Shown: positions 55,764 to 64,000 of the stretch, piece after piece | Layout of the letters: every line of letters starts with the position of its first letter | Numbering within the stretch: position 1 is the first letter of the stretch | NCBI RefSeq assembly: GCF_000715075.1 | Contig: NC_134082.1 | Span: forward strand, 142,898,948-142,962,947 | Direction: 5' to 3' | DNA from: Nicotiana tabacum | Lineage: Eukaryota > Streptophyta > Magnoliopsida > Solanales > Solanaceae | Length of the DNA stretch: 64,000 nucleotides | The notes under the pieces: generated by a model | Told to the model about the DNA's origin: nothing | The model's input: only the letters and a program-made list of their open reading frames with translations | Database searches by the model: none | Position numbers and translations under genes: made by a program

Positions 55764-57250
55764 TTGAATACTTGTCCCAAGGGTGCTCTACCAAGTGATA
55801 TGGTGGTGAAACCGAAGGGTGGGAATAATAATCATGTGATGTCAGTTACAACAAGAAGTGGAAGAGGCAGTGATGTGAATGCCTTGATGCAAAAGCAAGC
55901 TATGGATGAAGATGTTGAGTTGCGGGATGATGATGTACCTTTGATTGTTGATGATATGGTTAATCAAAATGTGAACAATGATCTGCGGATTGATATTGAT
56001 GATGAAGCCGAGGTGGAGACTCAAGATGTCGTGAACCCGTCTAGGGAACACGTGATTGACATGCCCGAGCCGGTTGTACACAAGGCCAAGGCACCTTTGC
56101 CTAGGCCACCTCCACCTTATCCTCAACGGTTAGTAAAGCAAAAGAGTGACAACCAATTAAAAAAAAATTCATTGACATGATGAAGAGCCTCACAATCAAT
56201 GTCCCTTTGGTTGAGGCACTTGAGCAAATGTCGGGGTATGCGAAGTTCATGAAAGATTTGGTTACAAAGAAGAGGTTGATGGAGTGTGAAACAATTAAGA
56301 TGACTCATCAAGTGAGTGCCATAGTGCATTCAATGGCACCCAAGCTTGAGGATCCCGGAGCTTTTACTATCCCATGTGCTATCGGAAATGGGAATTTTGC
56401 TAAGGCCCTGTGTGACTTGGGGGATAATATTAATTTGATGCCGTACTCGGTCTTCAAGACTTTGGGAATTGGGCAACCTCGACCTACCTCAATGAGACTT
56501 CAAATGGAGGATCGATCGATGAAGCGACCCTTGGGCATAATCGATGATGTTCTTGTCCGTGTTGATAAATTTATACTGCTGGCTGACTTTGTCATATTAG
56601 ATTGTGAGGTGGACTTTGAAGTGTCGATTATTCTTAGTAGGACTTTCTTGGCTACGGGGAAGGCATTGGTTGATGTTAAAGCGGGTGAGTTGACATTCCG
56701 AGTGGGAGATGAGAATGTGGTATTCCATGTTTGCAAATCAATGAGACAACCCAATAGCACGGAGGTGTGTTCATTTGTGGACATCGTCACAGCTGTGATA
56801 GTGGATAACACAAGTTCCATGATCAATTTTGAAGATCCTCTTGAGGCCGTGCTTTTTAATATGGATGTCAATGATGATGCTAGTAGAGCGGAGTGCGTGA
56901 ATGCATTGCACGGTATGGGTTCATATTCTTATGAGCCTAGAAGGCTATCTTTAGATCTTGAAAACCGCAAAACTCCACCAACAAAGCCATCGATTGAGGA
57001 GCCACCGGATTTGGAGTTGAAGCCACTTCCTCGACACCTCAGGTATGAATTCTTGGGTTCAAATTCTACTTTACCCGTTATTCTTTCTTCTTGCCTTACT
57101 AACATGCAGGTTGAGGCCACCTTGGCGGTTCTTCAAAAGCGAAAAAGGGCAATTGGATGGACTTTAGCTGATATTCGGGGTATAAGCCCCGCCTTTTGCA
57201 TGCATAAAATCATATTGGAGGAGGATGCGAGGCCTTCACTTGAGCATTAA
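55764..57250 (+). pseudogene. Athila protease region
   Basis: An acidic linker (55900-56050) leads by frameshift to 56177-57250, open for 357 codons. It has VPLVEALEQMSGYAKFMKDL, FTIPCAIGNGNFAKALCDLG, NINLMPYSVFKTLGIG and LADFVILDCEVDFEVSIILSRTF in segments. The expected protease motif DLGASINLMP reads DLGDNINLMP here, a probable inactivating change. The end (IKPLPRHLRYEFLG-like region near 57030) leads into RT. Confidence 0.85.
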
Positions 57251-59903
57251 AGAAGACTCAATGAGACTATGCAAGAAGTAGTAAAGAAAGAGGTCATCAA
57301 GTGGCTTGACGCAGGTGTGGTTTATCCCATTTCTGACAGTTCATGAACTTCTCCGGTGCAATGTGTACCGAAAAAGGTGGAATTACTTTAGTGACCAATG
57401 ACAACAATGAGCTTATTCCGACTCGGACAGTGATGGGTTGGAGAGTTTGTATGGATTACCGGAAGCTGAACAAGGTAACTAGAAAAGATCATTTCCCATT
57501 GCCATTCCTTGACGAAATGCTTGATCGACTTGCGGGCCGGGCTTTCTATTATTTTTTGGATGGTTACTCGGGGTACAATCAAATTTTCATTGCCTCGGAG
57601 GACCAATAAAAGACGACTTTTACATATCATTATGGCACATTCGCTTTCTCTAGAATGCCATTTGGATTATGTAATGCTCCGGCGACCTTCCAACATTGCA
57701 TGATGGCTATTTTCACCGACATGGTGGAAGATATCTTGGAGGTCTTCATGGATGATTTCAGCGTGGTTGGGGATTCTTTTGAGGAATGCTTGGTAAACTT
57801 GGATAGAGTGTTAGCTCGGTGTGAAGATACCAACCTTGTTCTAAATTGGGAAAAGTGCCATTTTATGGGAAAAGAAGGTATAGTGTTGGGTCACAATATC
57901 TCGAAGTGAGGAATTGAAGTGGATAAGGCCTACATCGAGGTTATTTCAAGGCTTCCTCCCCCTACTTCTGTCAAAGGGGTGAGGAGTTTTCTTGGGTACG
58001 TGGGTTTCTATCGGAGGTTCATCAAAGATTTTTCTAAGGTAGTTAACCCGTTGTCCAAGTTGCTAGAGAAAGATGCCAAGTTTGTTTTTGATGAGAAATG
58101 TATGGAGGCTTTTGAGCTTCTTAAACAAAAGTTGACAACTACCCCCATCATCACCACACCAAATTGGAGCTTACCATTTGAGTTCATGTTCGATGCTAGT
58201 GACGTTGCGGTGGGGGTGGTTTTAGGCCAAATGATCAACAAGATATTCCATTCGATATACTACTTAATCAAGACCATGAATGAGGCTCAAAGGAACTATA
58301 CAGTTACCGAAAAGGAGTTATTGGCTATTGTTTTTGCTATGGAAAAGTTCCGTCCTTACCTTATGAGGGCCAAAGTTATTGTGCACACCGACCATGCCGC
58401 CCTTAGGTATTTGATGACCAAGAAAGATTCAAAGGCAAGATTGATGAGATGGGTTCTTCTTCTTCAAGAGTTTAATTTAGAAATTGTTGACCGGAAGGGT
58501 AGTGAGAATCAAGTGGCAGACCACTTGTCCCGTTTGGAGGAGGAGGGGAGGCCTTGTAACGGCCTTGAGATCAATGATACATTTCCCGACGAGCAACTCA
58601 TTGCGGTGTCAATGAGTGGATTGTCGTGGTTCGCCAATGTTGCAAATTATCTTGTTACCGGAATCATCCCGTGTGAGCTCTCTTCTAACCAAAGGAAGAA
58701 GCTCAAGCGGGATAGCTTAGATTATTATTGGGACGAGCCCTATTTGTTTAAGATTTGCACCGATGGTGTGATTCAATAATGTGTCCCGGAGGAGGAGCAA
58801 TTGGGTATCTTGGAAGCTTGCCATTCCTCACCCTATGGTGGCCATCATGGCGGGGCGAGAACGGCTTCTAAAGTGCTTAGTTGTAGATTTTATTGGCCTA
58901 CTTTGTTTAAAGATGCCGGTAATGTGGTCAAAAGATGTGATGAATGCCAACGAGCCGACGGAATTTCAAAAAGGGATGAGATGCCCCTCAATACGATTCT
59001 CGAGGTAGATATTTTTGATGTTTGGGGCATCGATTTCATGGGTCCTTTCGTGAGCTCTTGTGGAAACACTTACATTCTTGTGGTGGTGGATTATGTCTCC
59101 AAGTGGGTTGAAGCCGTGGCTTTGCCCAACAATGAAGCCCGGAGTGTTGTGGCATTTCTTAAAAAGAGTATCTTCACGAGGTTTGGCACTCCCCGTGCTA
59201 TCATTAGTGACAAGGGATCTCACTTTTGCAACAAGGCTTTTGATTCATTGTTAGCCAAATATGGAGTTAATCACAAAGTAACCACCTTCTATCATCATCA
59301 AGCTAGCGGTCAAGTGGAAGTCTCCAACCGAGAAATTAAGAGTATCTTGTCTAAAACTATAAATGCAAATAGGACCGATTGGTCAAAAAAATTGGATGAT
59401 GCTCTTTAGGCCTATCGAACAGCTTACAAGACCCCGATTGATATGTCTCCGTACCGGTTGGTGTTTGGGAAAGCTTGCTATCTTCCGGTGGAATTGGAGC
59501 ATAAGGCTATGTGGGCCTTGAGGAAGTTGAACTTAGAATGGGATGTTGCTACAAATTTGAGGGTTGAACAACTCAATGAGCTCGATGAGTTTAGATTCCA
59601 TGCATACTCCAGCTCGTCCTTGTACAAGGACAAAATGAAATACCTTCATGACAAATATGCTCGAGGCAAGGAGTTCAAAGTTAGGGATATGGTTCTCTTG
59701 TTTAATTCCCGGTTACGTCTGTTTCCGGGTAAGCTCAAGTCAAAGTGGAGTGGGCATTTGAAGTTGTGTTCGTGACCCCATTTGGTGCTCTTGATCTAAA
59801 AAACAAAAATGGTGAAGTCTTCAGAGTCAATGGCCGCAGGGTCAAGCATTATCTTGGAAAGTTCGATGGCAGCCACGTAGTGGCGCTTCTTCATCTAAAG
59901 TGA
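57251..59903 (+). pseudogene. Athila pol (RT, RNase H, integrase)
   Basis: Pol is in one frame from about 57343 to 59775, interrupted only by stops at 57607, 57907, 58777 and 59407. RT has WRVCMDYRKLNKVTRKDHFPL, the catalytic FMDD (57745-57756, a known YxDD variant of Athila) and [17 protein letters not shown]. RNase H has [16 protein letters not shown] and [19 protein letters not shown]. Integrase (58801-59600) has the H-H-C-C zinc site (ending CDECQRADG), [17 protein letters not shown] and a Glu in NREIKSIL. After a shift near 59765 the end TPFGALDLKNKNGEVFRVNG and VKHYLGKFDG runs to TGA 59901-59903. Confidence 0.93.
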
Positions 59904-61099
59904 TGGAGTGGTAACATGCGTCGTGCCGCGACGTTAAATCAGGCGCTTCTTGGGAGGCAACCCATGTCTTTTTGATTTTTCTTTGTAGCTTAGGATTTTT
60001 GAGCTAATTGTTTGTGAGATGTTGCAGGGATTGTGTTGAAGTAGTGCAAAACAAAGTATGAAAATTGCATAGTCTCTGAAGTTACCAGTGCAGCCACGAC
60101 GCACTTTGTGCGGTCCTCACCGGCATGAGTCAAAAAGGGGACTCTCTGAAGTTCTTCACCGCAGCCACGGTCAAGTTAGTGCGGTCTGCGGAGGACCTAC
60201 ACGGCCACCTTCCACTTTTGTGCGGTCCGCGTAGGGTGCTTCATGAAAGGTCACACAAATAAACCCAACGCGGTCTGTAGTCACTTTTGTGCGGCCGCGC
60301 TGGTAGGTGAGTACAAGTCTCACTGGGTATCTATAAAGAGAGACCAAGGGTCTCATTTTACCCTTTTTGCAAATTGGAAACCCAAAACCCTAATTCTACT
60401 GTTCACCTTCTTCCAAGATTGAGATTATTGCTTGTGTGGATAGATTGCATTCATTCTTCCTAATCCTGGTAACATTTCATGCATTCATGATTAATTACTT
60501 TCTTATTTTTATTTTATTTGCTTGCCAGTAGTCTGTAACTTATTTGTCTTCATGATTTTTTTTGAATTGTTAGTCTAGGTTAGATTTCGTGATTATTTTA
60601 AAGTACCTAAGGATTGGGCACCTAAGTAGGGACAAGTAGGGGTAAAAATTTGAACAAAAATAGAACAAAGCATGCAACCCTAGCTTAGTCCCTGAAACTG
60701 ACCTAGTGCAGCTCATGGTCGCCTTAGCGCGGTCTGCGGTACCCTAACGCGGTCCACATTATACTTCCACGTGGTCCGCAATGCTTGATTGACTGAAGAA
60801 CAACTTGTGTCCAGCGCGACCGTGGTAACTTTTGTGCGATCCGCGCTGGCCCACCGCGGCCGTGACCCTATTTTGTGCGGACCGCGGTGTGAGATTCAGA
60901 GAAGACCTTTCCTGGGGTTTTGTTCAGCGCGGCCCGCGGTCATCTTAGTGTGGTCTGCGGTGCCTGGTTCTGTAGCAGTGTCTGTAATAATCATTTTGCT
61001 GTCTGCAACTTTTATTTTGTTGTTTGCAACTTTAAGTCATTCACCTGTTTCACTACCTGTGCTTCAACTAACAATGTTAGATGTGCTTGCTTGCAGACA
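59904..61099 (+). other. Athila spacer between pol and extra ORF, with CpG-rich palindromes
   Basis: Non-coding. It has two clusters of GCGGTCCGC/GCGGTCTGCGG-like palindromes (60090-60305 and 60715-60965) separated by AT-rich DNA. The palindromes resemble those in the Athila LTR and in the fragment at 52434-52510. Splice or promoter signals for the next ORF could lie here, but none is clear. Confidence 0.6.
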
Positions 61100-63119
61100 A
61101 TGGTAAAACAACGAGGAAGAGGTGCCAAACAACCCGGCTGAGGTGACTCCTCCCGGGGAGGAAAAGGAAAACAAGTTAAACTCACTCCCCGACCTAAACT
61201 GAAAACAAGGAAACAAATTGTTATAGATGACCAATCGAGGAGTGAGTACATACCCTCTTAAGACCTCTATTCTGATTCAGGGCCAGCTCCTGCAGTCCCA
61301 GCTTCACATACTGCCCAAGCCCCACAATATGTACCGTCTGAGTCATCTGATGGCTCAGTAGCAGGCAACGGTGAATTCTCCACCTCCCCCACAGCTTCAG
61401 TATTTGGGGAGACTGTAGAGGGTGGGACTAATAGTGATAATGAGGTACCAGACAGTGGTGTGCCCCAGGTTGGGGGTGTTGAACGAACTAGAAAACCTGA
61501 AGTTTGGGAAGATCGATTTGTCAGCCAGGTGGTGTTCCACAAGTTTAGGGAATGGTGGTCGTCACGGAAGTTGATTCTTGAGAGAAGCTTCATTGACAAA
61601 GACCTTCTACCCCTACACCCCGATGTGCATAGACAGTTTCAAGCTCGAGCGGGTTGGGAGTTCTTTAAAGACAATTGTTTGAAGGCAAATGAGCATATGG
61701 TCAAGGAATTTTACAGCAATGTGGCCCATATCTTGAAGGGCACTAAGGTGACCAAGGTGAGAAACAAAAATGTGGTATTCACCGGGAGGGAACTGAATGA
61801 ATACTTGGGGTTCATTGATGAAGATGAGTCCCTTTACAATGAAAAGTTAGCAATGGACGAGGAGGTTCATCCGTGGTTAGCTTCATACCTGGCAATCCCG
61901 GGTATGGTTCCAGCATGGTTACAAGCAGGGGCCAAAATACTTCGGAAAACTTTCAAATTCGAGGCTAGAGGGTGGTTGACCTTTGTGTGCAGTCGGCTCG
62001 ACCCGACTACCCATGATAAGACTATTCCACTTACTCGGGCAGTTTTTAATTGCTTCTATTATGGCAGGCTATCCTATCAATGTGGGCAATGTGATGTCCC
62101 ACACTATTTCTGCAGTGGTGGTTGAGTATGACCGGAACTACCCTTTTCCCAGCACCCTCACTATATATTTTCGGGACTTGGAGGTGGAGAAGAGACCGTT
62201 TGATGTCAAGGTCAAACCTGTGGCTCCGTTATCCTGGTACAGTTTGAAGGGGTCAGACAACCCCAAGGACAAAAACTACATGCCGCCTGTTTCTACCCCA
62301 GCTGGCCAGTCTGAGGAGCCAGTTGTGGTAGAGTCTTCTGTTGAGCCCTCCACAGAACCTTCTACCATGCCTGTTGCCACCACTGTTGATGATTTGCCTC
62401 CATGACCCTCCTCTTCTACTGGCCCCAATACTTCAGCTGACCCGGGGGTTCCTTCTTCCCAGACTCATCCTTTCACGGCCCATCAATTAAGACGAACACT
62501 AGCCAGTTTGAACAACTAGATGTCAGCTGCGACATCCAAGTTGTCTACATTGTCTGCTACAGTTGAGGCCCACTCAGCACCTTCCACTACTCAGATTCCT
62601 CAGTCTATTGAGGATACACTGAAGAAGCTCTTGGACAATCAGGAGAAGATTATGAGGACTCAGGATGCCTTGACTAAGGCAGTGGATTCACATGGCAAGG
62701 CTTTGAGGGAGCTTGCCAAAGAGCACAAGAAGATGAGGAAGTCAAGGGCTTCCAAGGAGTCAGTGAGAGTGCTAAGGACTGATGTGGACAAGCTATTGGC
62801 AGACCAGATGCCTTTAGACTTGCTATTCGGGGATGCAGCCCCAGCAGCAGCACCAGTGCCACAGCCACAGCAGGAGCAGAAGCAGGCACCCAGGCCTCCA
62901 AGGAAGAAGAGGAAGCTCCCTAGTTCAGTTGGTGCAGTTATTGAGCTAGAAGACCCATAGAAGACCCCCTCCAGTGATGCACCTATCATCCAGCCGGTCT
63001 AGGAGCAGGCCCCAGTCCTAGCAGCTGAGCAGCAGGAGATCAGGAACCAGTTTGAGGTTCCCGTACATACAAAGGACTTGGGGACCACTGATGATCCCAT
63101 GCAGACGGACCAGGCCTAG
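61100..63119 (+). pseudogene. Extra ORF of Athila-type element (putative plant transposon protein domain)
   Basis: An ATG at 61100 begins MVKQRGRGAKQPG. After stops near 61139 and 61259 the frame is open to about 62050, then shifts by one to continue to 62960 and on to 63119. The core (61490-62250) has VVFHKFREWWSSRKLILERSF, WEFFKDNCLKANEHMVKEFY, GRELNEYLGF and PLTRAV followed by NVGNVMSHTI. I take this to be the domain named putative plant transposon protein, found 3' of pol in solanaceous gypsy elements, where envelope-like ORFs sit in other Athila elements. The C-terminus has Pro/Ser-rich linkers, a coiled-coil-like stretch (62590-62800) and the basic PRPPRKKRKLP, possibly a nuclear signal. 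Its function is unknown. Confidence 0.75.
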
Positions 63120-64000
63120 GGAGCTCCTATATCCTTTACTTTGTTTTTGATGTTTATTTGATAGTTGGCGTTGAGGACAATACCAGCTTTTATTCGTGGG
63201 GGTGCGCCCTACTTTTATTTGGATGACTGTATATATAGATTCTTAGTTTATGTTTTTGTTGATATTTTTTTATTTTGGGATGTATATAACTTTACATTTC
63301 TGTATGTATTTATCTCCGTTGTATATTCTACTCCCCTATTGTATATATTCATTCTATTTTATATTTTCGCAAAAAAAATTTCGTTTTTAGCTTTGTAGTT
63401 AGGCTCGCAGCCTCTTGTTTTGTTTTTGACGCCTCCAATAAGCCCTTGGTTTTCTTAATGCCACGGTTCTTTCCAAGGGTGGAGTATTGTGCGAACCGGG
63501 TGGCTCTTCCCAATGATAGATGGCGTGACTACCTTCTTAAGGGTTTGAGTCCGTTTTTTCGATTTTTCTTTTATTTTTAATAGTTGTAGTTAAAGGTACC
63601 TCAAGCAAAGCTTCACTTGGTCCTATCACATTTGCCTTTGATCCCATGGTGAAAGACATAATGTTGTGTTCAGGATGGTGAAAGTCGTGGCTTTGAGACT
63701 CTTGCATTGACCAAACAATCATCATGTGGTCTTTTTGGACCATTATGTGCTTAAATTATAACTAAGGTTGTTGTGGGCCCTCGACTCTATGTCTTTAGCA
63801 ATTCCCTAGCGCGTGTGGTGAGGAATCGAAATATGAGTCCAAGTCCCGAGCCAATAGTCTAGAACTTGCCCTGAATGTTTATTGAGGCAAAATCCCAGGT
63901 GAAATTTGACTTGAGAAATGATTATGGGCTCTCTTTGATCCAAATGTTAAATTGAATAATTTCATAGCCTACCAATGAGAAGATCCCCAGTTAACCCTTT
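63120..64000 (+). other. Athila 3' non-coding region, running out of the window
   Basis: No ORF is supported. A T-rich stretch (63225-63400) is followed by mixed sequence. The 3' LTR has not started by 64000, so the element exceeds 11.4 kb. Confidence 0.55.

Noticed and set aside
42829..64000. Possible endogenous virus insertion
   Set aside because: All reverse transcriptases here show copia, Tat, Athila or L1 motifs and LTR or LINE structure. No movement or coat-type pararetrovirus domain was seen.

Overview
The window is plant nuclear DNA, most likely from a Solanaceae genome and probably Nicotiana-like. I infer this from the repeat families: tRNA-derived SINEs with the solanaceous body, Tat- and Athila-type Ty3/gypsy elements, a long chromovirus-like LTR, copia elements with a Met-initiator primer site, and Stowaway, hAT and Harbinger DNA elements. 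The background is AT-rich. Only three host protein genes are visible and all lie on the minus strand: a ten-exon aspartyl protease gene (10029-14003), a small three-exon gene of unknown function (17785-18448) and an intronless OSCA4-type membrane channel gene (36808-39312). All splice junctions I could place for the first two give continuous frames.

Layout. 1-2102: 3' part of a decayed copia element ending in its LTR, abutting part of a SINE. 3232-8176: a host segment present twice. The first copy is broken up by a truncated SINE and a LINE fragment. The two copies are separated by a 5'-only copia element (LTR plus gag). 10029-18448: the two spliced genes, with a SINE, a 1.07 kb foldback element and a Stowaway MITE between them. 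19105-25646: a whole L1-type LINE with 15-bp target duplications, split by a 1.5 kb solo LTR with its own 5-bp duplication. 26572-27629: a TRIM-like miniature retrotransposon with both LTRs. 27693-33698: three abutting PIF/Harbinger elements, one with both genes and two internal-deletion derivatives. 34194-34297: a retrocopy of U6 snRNA, followed by an RNase H pseudogene. 36808-39312: the channel gene, with a hAT-type non-autonomous element just upstream. 42829-64000: nested LTR retrotransposons (Tat-type element, chromovirus-like LTR with a non-coding interior, another LTR fragment, and an Athila-type element with an extra ORF that runs out of the window).

The protease and the channel gene appear to be the genes that are neighbours in Arabidopsis (At4g35880 and At4g35870, from memory). 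If so, this is an old gene pair pushed about 23 kb apart by transposons. Every transposon ORF carries stops or frameshifts, many of them explicable as C-to-T changes. I see no sign of a new operon-like or defence-like system. The most unusual structures are the U6 retrocopy, the Harbinger cluster, the CpG-rich palindrome clusters shared by different gypsy elements, and the unrecognised small gene with a hairpin close to its predicted transcription start.
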